DNA of 64,000 nucleotides from Fasciolopsis buskii (Eukaryota > Platyhelminthes > Trematoda > Plagiorchiida > Fasciolidae): the NCBI GenBank assembly GCA_008360955.1, contig LUCM01001933.1, positions 220,420 through 284,419 of the forward strand, written 5' to 3'. Shown piece after piece: positions 36,728-47,751 of the stretch. The translations under genes were made by a program, and so were the position numbers. The notes below the pieces were generated by a model. It was not told the DNA's origin, did not search any database, and saw only the letters and a list, made by a program, of their open reading frames with translations. Positions within the stretch are counted from its first letter, which is position 1; each line of letters opens with the position of its first letter.

Positions 36728-36860
36728 AAACGATGTGATAGTAAGAATAACGGTAATATTAATAGCATGTATCATGATCGTGAGCGATAGAGTCGGCAGT
36801 AGTGATGGCAGTTGTATTGGTACTACTACTAATGTAATGGCAGTAGTACTAAATGAGGTG
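36728..36860 (+). repeat. Degenerate AGT/ATT triplet repeat
   Basis: Imperfect trinucleotides of the AGT/ACT type (for example GGTACTACTACTAATG). Comparable patches occur at 37879-37990 and 45504-45559. The open frames across it are likely composition effects. Confidence 0.6.
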
Positions 36861-37051
36861 AGGCGAACTACTCGCCAGAATTCCATCTGAATCGTTAGGA
36901 GCGTGAATGGATTATGAGTCCATTTAGAATCCCACGGTGATTCTTCGGAGGAATTTCGTCGGTCAGGCAAGGCTAACCTTCAGAAAGAGGACACAAGGCC
37001 CGAAAATATTGGTTTTTCTTTTCAGTAGTGTTTTTATTTATCCACTCATAC

Positions 37052-37196
37052 GCGAAACATAGCACCGAGATGAAATGAAGTACATTCTCCGCGCATTCAT
37101 TTAGGTGGGCATTCAGCCGCACGTACACATCCGAAATCAGCAACAGCGCCAGAGCAAGAGGAAAGTAGAAGTGTGCAAAACAATACATTTTTATAT
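37052..37196 (-). CDS. Possible exon encoding a hydrophobic segment
   Basis: On the minus strand, CCCCAG precedes ATATAAAAATG, and an open frame reads MYCFAHFYFPLALALLLISD, then VYVRLNAHLNECAENVLHFI and SVLCFA before a donor-like GTATGAGT (intron starting 37051). The first 19 residues could be a signal peptide or membrane helix, and the second hydrophobic stretch another. The acceptor lacks a strong pyrimidine tract and the segment may be chance. Confidence 0.25.
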
Positions 37197-37878
37197 CTGG
37201 GGCTAAATGCGGTTCGAGTCCATTAGGCCTATTGATCGGGTCACACAGAAAGCGGGTAAGTTACGCAACAGTTAGGTAACTATAGCCAGAAGTACGCGGG
37301 TGAATCAATTTATGTTTGTGTTGAGCTTAGAGGTGGAGGCAATCCAGTGATTCACTTCTTTGTGGAGTACGAGTGGTGGACCAGTACGCCTTCCGCTCGG
37401 GCACTTTTCGCATAGTTTTTTGCATTGGAGGCCGTTACGGTTCCTAACGGCAATCTACATGCACACGCTAATTGCCTCAATCACTTTCTAGTTTTGATGA
37501 CATCGTTACCTAACAGAAACAGTCAGTGTGGCAATGTACAAGTAGAAACAAAGCGTTCGGGCAGATTCATAGGTACAGACGCGCATTACGTGGAAAGACA
37601 ACGTCCCTACTTCATCGAGGACAGCGATTGTATGATCGGACCGGAAAAGGTTAAAGGTTATAGTATTTCCAAAGTGCTTAGCAAACAGCTGTTGGACTAA
37701 GGCAGTGTTTCGCCCAAACGATTCAGCAATACTCGTGTGTTTAGAACCTTTCGGAAGAGAAAACACGACGGATATAGGGGTGGGGGTGGTTGGAGGGGAT
37801 ACGATGTGGACTTTTGGTCAGCCAGCAAGACCAGGCAAGCCCGGACTGCGAGACGAGGCGTGGGGTCAGACCAAAGGT

Positions 37879-37992
37879 AGTAATGGTAGTAGCAGTAACG
37901 ATAGTAATGGATATAATTTTAATATTAGTACTACTAATTGTAGTGGCAGTAGTAATGGTGGTGGTAACTTTTCCCGCTGCTGCTGCTGCTGA
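37879..37992 (+). repeat. AGT/GGT/GCT triplet repeat
   Basis: Imperfect triplets such as GGTAGTAATGGTAGTAGCAG, ending in a short (TGC)n run at 37976-37990. No coding claim is made. Confidence 0.75.
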
Positions 37993-40900
37993 TGACATTG
38001 TTAATGTTGGCTATTTCTTGCCTTAGTAATCAAACTATTCATTGTCCGAGTCCTGTCGGTACTGTACGGTCAATTAGACGAACTATTTCGGAAAACTTTA
38101 AGCACTGCTTCAATTTTATATTCCATGTGTCACGTCTGTTTGTTTCTGTACCCCAACGTATGTCAATTATTTCCTCCATGCAATATACAGTCTGCTTTTT
38201 GCGAAATTCTTCCAATCCACATTCAGCGTTCGGGGCAGAACGCAATTTGGTGAACAAGCCCGTTTGCAGTGGTTCGTGATCATGTCGATATCACATCAGA
38301 ATATGGTAGAGGATTTTTCGGGGACCTGATCGGTTGAACAGAAGAAGGAGAGGAAGTGATCCCGGATTACCGTCGACAAACCGGATGGACGTGTTTTTTG
38401 TCTCAATGGTCGTCTGATTTGGGGTGGAAAGTGGATCAGGAGAACGATGGAGCAACCGCGTTAGGTCTCTTCCGGGAAAGAAGGAACTTCGCGGACAAAT
38501 TCTGGCAGGTTTCTTTGTGTTTAAGATATAGCACTCAACCAATCTCAACCGTTGACCGCGGACCTAATAGAGGACACGGAGAGGTGAGCCACATTTACAG
38601 TATGACTGGACTGTGCCAGGTGTGAAACCACTGCAGAACAGCTTAATTTCCAATTTTTACAACCATTATGCTTGCACTAAGGTGCTCTGGTTTCGTACGC
38701 TACCTTGCAGCAACAAGTATTATTGAGGGAGTGAGAGAATCTTAAGGACCTATTACGGGAGAGCCACAGAGAAGTGAGGAAATATCGAATCCAAGAGCGT
38801 GACTTCTTGCCATACCTACTGTCATATCTACTATGGTCCCAACCGTCGCGTTGAGGACAGTCTTGCGGTTAAGATTTTCATATTCTTTCACCAGGATAAA
38901 AACTGACCACGTTGATCCGTCTTTCAACCATTACGGAGAACAGTTTAATCGTTCCAGTGCCTCGTCATTCGAAGCGATGCTTGCAGATGCTTTCAACCAA
39001 ACGCCTGGTCATACGGCCAATGTATACTATTTCACAGAAACACGGGGATCAGTACCACATGAAAAAGGAGCATACGAGGCAGGAATTTTGTCGTTCATCC
39101 GTCATGAAACCTCTGGTTTGGATGTGTTCCTGTCAGTCCGCTGCTAGAAATCCGCAGAAACGCGGAACGGTCTCGTGAGATACACTGTGTATGCGTGGAC
39201 ATCCTGCACCCGTAGACCCAGTTGCGAATTTGTCTGAGATTATCAATCCGCCGAATTCCAAATTAGCGCGTCTGGTCACAATAGCATTGGTACAAGATTC
39301 AAATTGCGAATTTTAACCACTCGAAAAATGCTAAGTGCGCGATGCCAGGTCACCATGGATCTGATGTCGTGAGACCGAGTGAAAAAACCGGGAATAACGC
39401 AGTCACCTTTCCATTACGTTGGTGCGTGGCATATGAACTGGACGCCAGCAGTCGTTCTACACCAATTACCGTAGTGTGACAACGATATACCAATCCCATT
39501 TGATGTTACGATGTCGAATGTAGAAAAGGAAAGCTGACGTTCAAACGAAAGCGCAGGCAAACACAATTGGATGAATTTTTATTTCTTGAGGCTTGGTGTT
39601 AATTATGTTGCAGTTGAGTGAGGCTGGCCAAGCCAAATACTATCCGGGATCCTTTCGGTGGTTACCGCCATTGCGTCAATGCAACCGTTATCGCGGTGTG
39701 TCAAATTCGAGGCAGAGGAAAGGATGTTTCCGTTCAGTGTGCAGGATTCAGCTTCTGACACGGCTCTTTAAAAAGTCCCTACTGAAGTCTGGAAGTACCG
39801 TTTCATAAATTTTGAAGAATTTTTATGAAATCCGAAGAACGACTACATTTACGATCTGTGTGAGTGAGTGCGTGCTCAGACGTTACCTCCGCGTGATCAC
39901 GCTTAGCTAACAAGCAGTGGGTCAGGCTAGGTACACTTCGGGACAAGATGAGGAACTAGAGCAATAGGTAGCAGACGAAAATCAAAAAAAAGTTTGAAGT
40001 GGCATGTGGTAAGAACACGGGAAAAAAACAAACAAACTCGTACGGATTCGAGCGAGTAGGACCAGGAAACTTGGCAAGCGCTGACTTATTTTGTTTACCA
40101 ACCAAATGACATGATTTCAAAGCGTGACACAAATTTGACACAATTAGCCATAAACTTGCCTAATCCACGTGACTCATTACCTCTTCCCCATTGTACTAGT
40201 GCTTGCCTAAATTGTGTTTCAAGAACGCGGAAAATATGACGTGCAAAATTAAAAAAAAACGGATTCTGAACTGTCGTTCATCGACACGATACCAAACGAA
40301 ATACGATCGCAGTATGTAGTCCGTGAATGAATGAATGCCAAGTAGTTCCACTCATTCAGACCAGTTAGTTACCTCGTTTGCGCAACCCGTTTCGCAAACC
40401 CTTTGGCGTGCGGTTTCTCGTGTGCGCGGACTACAGGTGGGTCAAGAGGATGGAATGGTTGGATGAAAAATGTCCACCAGTAGCGAGTTGCAAGACACGG
40501 AGCGAACATGATTCGAACATACGGCTAACACCCTCGCTAGGCACACATGCGCTCCAATCACGGTATCGGCTGTTGCAGTCGACCGGGAATTTATTTTTTT
40601 CGGTGGCAGGGTCAAAACAGGTTTCGATCCCGCGGAGAAATGCATCTTTGAATACAACCAAATAAACACCAACAAGCAAAATACGGCCACAATGAAGGTT
40701 GGCCAAACAGCGATAACAGCCAAATCAACTGAAAGAAAAACAACACGGCGGTCCGTTGGCCGAAACAATAAACCGAGTTGGTTTAGGCATGCGCCTTTCG
40801 GGGCAATGAAGCGGAAGCGAGCAGAATTGCAGTTTTCAGCTTCGGAGACGACCCGTCAGGTTGCTGGTTAACGTAAGATCAATAATCACCCGGTATTTAG

Positions 40901-41117
40901 TGTTCAAGTTCCTAGGGAATTTGCCCTCGATCAGTGTGTTCGCCAGAGTATGTATTCCAGATCTGGTACGATGACCGAAAGTTACGTGTATCGATTTCCC
41001 CGGGTATCCATTTAGGATTGTACACCATTTCTGCATGTTTTGATTAGACGACATATAATTTTTTCCGCCGGTCAACTCGTTCAGTCAAATGACACTTACG
41101 GACCATCAAACGTGGTA
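37993..41117. other. No gene recognised
   Basis: Open frames up to 108 codons (for example 38833-39147 plus and 40442-40768 minus). None shows a recognisable domain or a convincing pair of splice sites. No repeat shared with the rest of the window was seen. Confidence 0.4.
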
Positions 41118-41150
41118 CATATATATATACATCTATATATATATATATAT
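41118..41150. repeat. (AT)n tract at the left edge of the ribozyme repeat
   Basis: AT dinucleotides abut the left 27-bp flanking repeat. A matching AT tract (41449-41457 and 41482-41503) surrounds the right one. Confidence 0.9.
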
Positions 41151-41484
41151 AAGCAGGAAGTAGTATCTGGATGCGTAAACAAAATTAGCCCGGGAGCACA
41201 CGACCGGTTTCGCGGTTATTGTCGCTCGTCAGGTATGCGTACCCGATGCTCTCTTGTCTAAACATCCACATACTTGTACACTCCGAATTGATTGATATTT
41301 CTCACCAGAATCGAATCTGTAGCAACAGGAGTGTGCATGGAAGCTCTTCGTCGAAGAGTCCACAGAAGAATCACAACTGTGATTCGTTGATAATTCTTTG
41401 TCAGTTGGGCTGAGCCAACCTTAGGAACGAGGGCAGAATGCCCCAGGATATATATATAAGCAGGAAGTAGTATCTGGATGCGTA
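41151..41484 (-). mobile_element. Hammerhead-bearing repeat unit, copy 2 (intact ribozyme)
   Basis: An identical 27-bp direct repeat bounds the unit at 41151-41177 and 41458-41484, a period of 307 bp. The interior matches 14181-14483 in reverse complement from end to end, and 50706-50819 in part. The interior contains a palindromic AATCACAACTGTGATT and a perfect CTCTTCGTCGAAGAG hairpin in addition to the ribozyme. One full unit plus a short overlap, bounded by the same sequence, is what is expected from insertion of a slightly-longer-than-unit copy of a tandem or circular RNA, or from an element with terminal repeats. No protein is encoded. It lies near, and possibly in the intron of, the gene with the exon at 41895-43499, on the same strand. 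Confidence 0.75.
41192..41244 (-). ncRNA. Type I hammerhead ribozyme
   Basis: Minus strand, in order: GGG (41244-41242), TAC, GCATAC (41238-41233), the core CTGACGA (41232-41226), stem II GCG/CGC closing loop ACAATAAC (41225-41212), GAAA (41211-41208), a very short stem III CCG, GTC (41204-41202), GTGTGC (41201-41196), T, CCC (41194-41192). Stem I pairs GCATAC with GTGTGC (one G-U) and, after an internal loop, GGG with CCC. All conserved core positions of hammerheads are present, and self-cleavage is predicted 3' of C41202. A 2-bp stem III is typical of retroelement and schistosome-satellite hammerheads, which often work as dimers. Activity is inferred, not shown. Confidence 0.8.
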
Positions 41485-41894
41485 TATATATATATATATA
41501 TATGTCGTCAAAATGTTGGCATTAGTCCCTCCAACTTTGTTGGAGGAAGAAGGCGTGCGGATATTCCTCTTGCATTATCGATCTGATATACCGAACCGGG
41601 GATACCAACAACTTGCTTACAAATCCATCGACAACTGTGGCCAGAAATAATTCCGCTCCGAACTTGTTTGCAACTAGGGTGAGAGCTGTTTTGTTTCCAA
41701 CGGACAAAATATTTCTCGTCATATGCGCATAAAACGCACGGAATCCAATTTCAGACTTGGTGTTAGAAATCTTCCCTGCCTCATAAATACCAGAAATAAA
41801 TTTTTGCTTCGCATTTTATGTCCACAATGTTGTTTCGTAAACTTATCAAGAAGTGGTGAATTCCGTACGAGATAAAATTCGACTCGTGACTCAC

Positions 41895-43499
41895 CAGATA
41901 TGTTTTTGAATTGGTTTTTCGTGTCCACCCGTCCGAGGCGTAGACGTTAGCATCTTTCGGATTGTTTTCGGAACAAATTCCATTCGGAGGAGTTAATTTT
42001 ACGCCAATTTCTCCATCATTCAATTTTTCCTGGCCCGCTAACCGTTCACGTGACATTTTTGATGTCCGCTTGTTTGAGCAGTGTTCATCATTAGTCGGTG
42101 AATGGCGGATAGCACCATTCACATGGGCCGGTTTACCGTCCCGTGTGCAAATGTACGTGTAGTACGGGGATGAAATATCATGTCCCAAATCAGACGAACT
42201 GCTACGCAATTTGGTTTGTAATGAAAACGATGAGGGTGAAGTTTGTATGGGTTTGACCTCGTGTGAACCAATACCATAGGCGCGATAGGAACAATCATCA
42301 ACACAGGGGGATAAACCAGAAGAGGGACAAGTTATTTTCTTTTGACTGGGCACGTGATCCGGACAGGAGTGTTCAAGACGGGCACAATTGTCCTCGACAA
42401 GCATTACCAGACGACTGTCCGGTTCCAGTAGTGGGAGCAAAGGCAACAAGGTCCGTTTGTATTCTTTCGTCGCGGGCAAGTCTCCGCGACTGTCCAGTTT
42501 GTTTGGGGTGAATGAACTTAGCAGATCTGTCACGTGTTGATGACGTTCTAAGCACCTGGCTCCCGAGATCTTAGATTTTTCCACTAATTCTGATGTTCCG
42601 GTTTCCTTAACAAGACAGTTAGACACCAAATGATGATGTGTTGTTGAAAAGGGTCGATTTGCATTGCTGGTTGTTCTGTGCGTAACGATACTAGTAACCT
42701 GTCTGTTGTACACGTGTCTGTCATACACGTGTCTGTCATGCTTAGGTCCATGTGTGTGAGCATACAACGGACTGTCGGATTGCGTGGGTGGGATTGACTG
42801 CTCATGGATTCCCTCTGGTGGTAGAAGATATACATCTATCCAATTTAGTCGATCCATACAAATGGGTATCAAAAAACACCAGTTATAGGTGATCGATCCG
42901 GGTGTCGGAGCGCGCGAGATGTGCGCTTCATAACCTGGTTTCGGAGTGCTGTACCAATGACCGGAAACCCATCCAGAAAACTGCACACCCGGTCCTAGTT
43001 GAAGTGGCTCCTGTTTAACTTCACGTACTCCACAAGCACCCACAACGTTGGGTGGGATCAGTTTTACTGGATGTTTACAATCAGACCAGTAAACCTTCCA
43101 GTGGGTACCGGCTACAACACCAACAGTTTCCACGCACAACTCCTGGTGTGCACATGGTCTTAGACAAACGCCGCCCAAGGTCACCTGCTCCGTATGCCGC
43201 ACAACAGCCAGTCTGGCTAAAAAATAGCGACCTTGTTGTGCAAGTTCCAAATCTGCCAGCTGTGCTGACTCTTCATGAGTACTGGCAATGTGAGGGATAC
43301 GTATCCAATAACGAACTGGAGTACGCTTCCCTTGTCCCGGGTGAGTATCACACCACCAGGTAGATCCGGGAATACGCCACACCACAGAGTCCAAAGCTGA
43401 AATTAGCTCTTCATCACGGACCGGATTCGTGTGACCAAGCCGGGTACCCGGATAGCACGATTCGCGTCTGGTTTGTTCTGGTTGCACATTAATAGTCAT
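41895..43499 (-). CDS. Long exon (535 codons) of an unidentified protein
   Basis: The minus strand is open from ATG at 43499 to a strong donor (CTG followed by GTGAGT, intron starting at 41894), phase 0. A TAA lies directly before the ATG in frame, so this is either the first coding exon or an exon whose acceptor lies just inside it (AACCAG near 43476 is possible). Residues 25-240 look like a folded domain rich in Trp, Cys and Pro: STWWCDTHPGQGKRTPVRYW, ELCVETVGVVAGTHWKVYWS, VQFSGWVSGHWYSTPKPGYE and NWCFLIPICMDRLNWIDVYL. The rest is low-complexity, Ser/His/Pro-rich, with a short internal repeat (DRHVYDRHVYNR) from a 15-bp tandem repeat at 42708-42740. The block around ELCVETVGVV...DCKHPV recalls MBT-type chromatin repeats faintly, but I would not name it. 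No transmembrane segment or signal peptide is seen. It is the best coding evidence in the window. Confidence 0.8.
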
Positions 43500-44519
43500 T
43501 TAGTTGGTAGTATAAGTCCTTGGCTGTGAAATTGTGGGTAATCAGTATTGATATGCGTTTACGTTTGGAGACGCGTGTAGTATCGCAGACGTTTTCAGTT
43601 TGTGTCAATTATATGCTTACGTGCATATGCATCTAGTACGCTTGCAGCGTAGCGCTCACCAACCCAAGTAGTTCAATGGAAGTAGGCGTTCTCGTGTTTC
43701 GTGTGATCACAACGCGTTTCACAATGCTGACTAACAGGTGTAACAATTGCATAGGCTGCGATTAGCTTGGTTCGTTTGGCAACAGACCAACGCGGAAATA
43801 TAAGTGCACGTGAATTTTGTTTTCGCCTGACTTCTGCGGGCAGCTGCCATTCGCACTGGCCTCTCATTAGGTTTCGCTAGCTGATTGGTTGGACAATTTT
43901 GGAGACTGATCTAACCCAATCAAAATCGGCCAATCACAGGTGACGGTAGCACGAGGCGCGAGAGAAGCACATGCACATGGCCCGGACAATCCGTTCAAAG
44001 GGAACGAAGGCAGACGCTAGCGGATGGCCTTGGGACCAGTAAGGAATCTGCACGCCAATGCAAACTAGCGACAGAAATCTTCAGGTGGAATAGGTTCATA
44101 TTTTGTTCATACGGTCTGCACAACGAAATTAGCCTCCAGCCATTTCTCCTATTCGCAGTTTTGGAAGTGTGTCAGTCAGAGTTCACGCAACGTCTGTAAG
44201 CGCCCGGCGAGAGCACCAATTTCCCACGTATTTTTGACTATCTTACGTAAAAAAACTCGGAAACACTGAGGGCGTTCCATATTGCTCTTTGGTATTCTGG
44301 CAATTCAATAAGCAATCGATTCTATTCATGGCTATATGTATTCACAAAGAACAAATCAAAAAGAAATATTAAAGTCACGGCAACCAATTAAGCTGAGCTG
44401 ATGCTACACCTATAGCAAAATTGTGCAAAAGGAACTTTAAATCGTACGATATTCCAGAATATGCCTCAGTTTTCCTCACGAATCAACAAGCGATTTTCTG
44501 TTGGACTAAATTAGTTCAG
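43500..44519. other. Upstream flank of the long exon; no gene recognised
   Basis: It would hold the promoter, 5' UTR or earlier exons of the minus-strand gene. No TATA box, upstream exon or shared repeat could be supported. Confidence 0.4.
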
Positions 44520-44750
44520 TGTGAATTATATAATGTTAATAGCATAGCGTTGTCGGTAGATGTAATGTGCCAAGGTTTCGACTACCCTGGATAGCCTTTC
44601 TCAAGGCAAATTTTACAACCGAATCATGCTGCTATGACAGTCTCATATTTGATTGTAAAACTTGCCTTGGGAAAGACTACCTACGGTAGTCGAAACGTTG
44701 GCACATGACATCTAGCAACGACGCTATGCTATTAACATTCTATCATTCAA
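44520..44750. repeat. Inverted-repeat element (family IR-A), long form
   Basis: Arms 44520-44619 and 44652-44750 (about 100 bp each) are reverse complements with scattered mismatches, separated by about 32 nt. Outer to inner landmarks: AATGTTAATAGCATAGCGTT, AGATGTAATGTGCCAA, TTTCGACTACC and TTCTCAAGGCAAATTTTACAA. The 28.2 kb copy has the same order but lacks most of the innermost part. Such a transcript would form a long hairpin. Confidence 0.85.
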
Positions 44751-44977
44751 AATTAAAACTAATACATGGCGCATCGATTCTTCGATACACATTTGGTCCT
44801 TATAAATAAGTTCATGTTGGTTCGTTTGACCAGATAAGTTTATTCCATTAGGCTTTGAATTTTGCTTGATCGTGATTCGTGCAACGGGCGTAACACTCTT
44901 CCAGAAGGCACAAAACCCATATTGAATTTGGTCGAGAAAATCGTTGTTGTTTCGAGTTGGGTTAGCCTTCATTTTAG

Positions 44978-45206
44978 GCAGAACCATTTCGGTGAGGCCT
45001 CATTCGGTAGACGAGGTTCGTATACCATATGTGGTGCGGTTAGTTCAAGTGCGATTACCTGTGCAGCAAATTCCACTAAGGAGATGGAAGAACGTACATC
45101 GTCGCTCGTGGTCCCGGGTGTCAGAAAAATCACAAGGCCGACAAACATGCTGCCATTTCAGCTTTTCATTTCGGACCACTTGGTTGGAAAAATGCAATGT
45201 ATATGA
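44978..45206 (+). CDS. Candidate plus-strand exon, unidentified
   Basis: A good acceptor (GCCTTCATTTTAG, ending 44977) precedes a segment where two frames are open. One reads NHFGEASFGRRGSYTICGAV and continues to KITRPTNMLPFQLF, with stop at 45206. The other reads SVRPHSVDEVRIPYVVRLVQ and runs to 45234. A donor-like GTATATG occurs at 45199. Neither peptide is recognised, and the absence of a firm donor keeps confidence low. Confidence 0.3.
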
Positions 45207-45503
45207 TGAACGCCCCTTGTTTTATGTGACCTAGTCCGCTAAGTAAGGCTGTACCGAACGGGAGGTGTAATCCAGAGATGGAGCTCCCTCCAAACCACGT
45301 GGACTGGGAACTCACTGTCGCCCATATTTCATAATTGATTTACATACCAGTGATGGGCAAGCTTTTGGATGGGCCTGATGAGGCAAGGCACAATTCATAA
45401 GGGAGTAAACCTTAAAAAATTCAGTATTTTTCTCATCTTCGATTTCCCTTGTGAAGTCCCCTGTTTTACAATCTACGTCTCCAGCTCAGAAATGGTTACA
45501 TAA

Positions 45504-45559
45504 TTTGTATTACTACTGTTACTACTACTAGTACTACTGTTAATACTAATACTACTTAT
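45504..45559 (+). repeat. (TAC)n triplet repeat
   Basis: Imperfect ACT/TAC triplets for about 55 bp, with GTTACTACTACTAGTACTAC as the core. Confidence 0.85.
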
Positions 45560-46047
45560 ATCTGAGATAGCTCGCCTCGTTTTATCGATTGCTGTGAGCA
45601 GCCGCCTATGGAGTGAATAAAACCATCGAACGCTGTATGCTGATATCAAGTGTCACTGAATCTCCTGAAACCATTGGAAGCGTCACTCACGGCCGCCAGT
45701 AAGGTCTTCCAGTTACTTTTATCTCATGAGTTGCGTGCACTATCTGCAACAACGGTCCTCCTAAATTCACAGAGGTATCCGATCGAAAAGTCGGCAGCAC
45801 TGACCGGGTGTGTTCGATAAACCCGCCGGTTTAGAAATTCGAATCTCATGCAGCGATACATAGGCACGACATCTTTGATGCCAGTTCACGAAGAGCAGGT
45901 TTTTCAAACTGAACGAAACACAAATTGGGACTAAAACTCAAAGAATCTCCATAGACTGGATCTTGGCCTGATTCATTCTAAGTAAACAAGATGTAAAACT
46001 AGAGCACCAGTCCCAGTTTACAAGAGGTTTTTGTATGACGAATCCAA

Positions 46048-46254
46048 ATGGCGAATTCCAATTTGTTATTGTCTTGGTTTGTTATGTTATCCTCTCTGCA
46101 AATAGGTGCTTGTCACGCGATGCGACACTATGTGGCTTCGTTGCCAGACCACGACAAGGACATCACCCAATTTAAAGCTGCTCAGAACAAAAGTTATGGA
46201 ATTCTTACAACCCTGAAGGAAATTCTCAGTAATCGAATATTGAATGTGGGTTGA
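46048..46254 (+). CDS. Possible small secreted protein (68 aa)
   Basis: ATG at 46048 opens a 68-codon frame with a credible signal peptide (LLLSWFVMLSSLQIGACHA, cleavage after residue 24). The mature part would be about 44 residues, beginning MRHYVASLPDHDKDITQFK and ending KEILSNRILNVG, amphipathic at the C-terminus. The terminal Gly would be an amidation donor if this were a peptide precursor, though no dibasic site precedes it. A poly(A) signal AATAAA lies at 46373-46378. A GTGGGT near the end could instead be a splice donor. Frames of this length arise by chance in a window this size, so this is tentative. Confidence 0.35.
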   Translation: MANSNLLLSWFVMLSSLQIGACHAMRHYVASLPDHDKDITQFKAAQNKSYGILTTLKEILSNRILNVG

Positions 46255-46824
46255 ACGATCAGCTGATTATTGAGAAGTCATGGGAACATCGCGCATCTGT
46301 TTCTACCTTCAAAACAATTTAATTTGAAGAAATGCTCATTTTCAGTTATTCTTACTCATACCGAAACATTACAATAAATAGGATAAAACAGTGGTCTGTA
46401 GGTACTTCAGTTCAAATTACAAAAAGAATTTTTGCGTGTGTGTATTTGTGCAAATAAAATAATTGATCAATTTGCCGAACGATAAGGTTGTAAAACACTT
46501 GTTGGACTATGGGAAGAAAGCGCGTCGGAACAAATTGTTCCCGACTGCCCGGAGAGCATTTGTACAAACGAATGCATACGGCTTCGGCCGCATTTAGGAT
46601 GTTACATCCGACAGTTGACCGTTTGCTGCGAACCTCGTCGATTAGCGACGCCAGTAATTGACCTAGCTTTTTGTGCACTCAACCAAGACAAACTGGTGTT
46701 CACGAACGCCATCGGGCAGACGCCTCGTAGTGGGGCTACACAGACAGGTGAATGAATATACAAAGTAAGAGACTACGGAAGTTCATTTCGTGTCTTTTTG
46801 TATAGAAATACATGATCACATCTT

Positions 46825-47004
46825 TTTCATCTATTGTCTTTTACGTCCTTTACTAATGAAATAACAATGTACATCACTTTCCTGGAAGCGGGTCACGGCC
46901 AACAGAGGTCTGCCAAGTGGGGAAGTTGACCGGTGGTGGGAGGATTTGAACCCGCGACCTTCACGTCCAAACGCCACAACTTTATCCGCTTGGCCACCGG
47001 CGGC
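46825..47004 (-). repeat. tRNA-derived SINE (family 1), copy 6
   Basis: Well preserved. On the plus strand: tail TTTACGTCCTTTACTAATGA, body GGTCACGGCCAACAGAGGTC, CCCGCGACCTTCACGTCC, and head end GCTTGGCCACCGGCGGC. The B box has GGTTCAAATCC. Confidence 0.85.
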
Positions 47005-47751
47005 AATACAAAATGCCCGATTCGTTTGCACCTGACAGTTCCTATTGGCTAATTTCTGCCTTCATTTGACCACCAAATATCAAATGGATGTACGTTGGTT
47101 TCTTTGTTGCCTTCACATCTTTTCGTCTTGCCTCGGGTCTTTCCACTGCCTTATTTGTAAATCACTCCGTATACCCAATCTGGGCAAACACGTTCCACGG
47201 GAACCGAAGTTCATTTTCATTTTTTCCAACCGCTCATGTTGTTCTTCTTCTTCTATCAACTAAGCAACGAATTAGGTTCATCTTTATCTTCAGCAATACA
47301 AAGCTATGAGAGTGGGCATGTCGTTTCTTCCACCTTGCTCTTACATAACCTGCTAACTGAACAGACCCGTCCTGTCAACGAATTATGCGCACATCTGGGT
47401 AAGCGAGAATATAGTCTGTTTTTGTTTCCAGTGAATGTTTGGATGGGCATTGTTAAATGTGTATAGCACATGGTTTGTGTCCGTATGCACACCTGCCATC
47501 CACGGTATATCATTTGTGCATCGTTTGTATGGAATATAACGTCTGATTGATCGAAGCAGCCGATCAGTCTTTAGTTTGGACGTAAACACACCAGAAAACG
47601 GTGGCTCAAAGGATGATTCCATTGCCGTTCCGTCTTCTTTGTCCATGTAGGTCACCAATGAACTGGAACTGTGCATTCTGATTGACTTCAAACCTCTATT
47701 GCCCTAAATCATTTCAGATCCCATTTGATGTTGAATTTTAGCTTTCAAATG
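47005..47751. other. No gene recognised
   Basis: Overlapping frames of 70-100 codons on both strands have no domains. Pyrimidine-rich patches near 47240 do not precede a recognisable exon. Confidence 0.4.
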
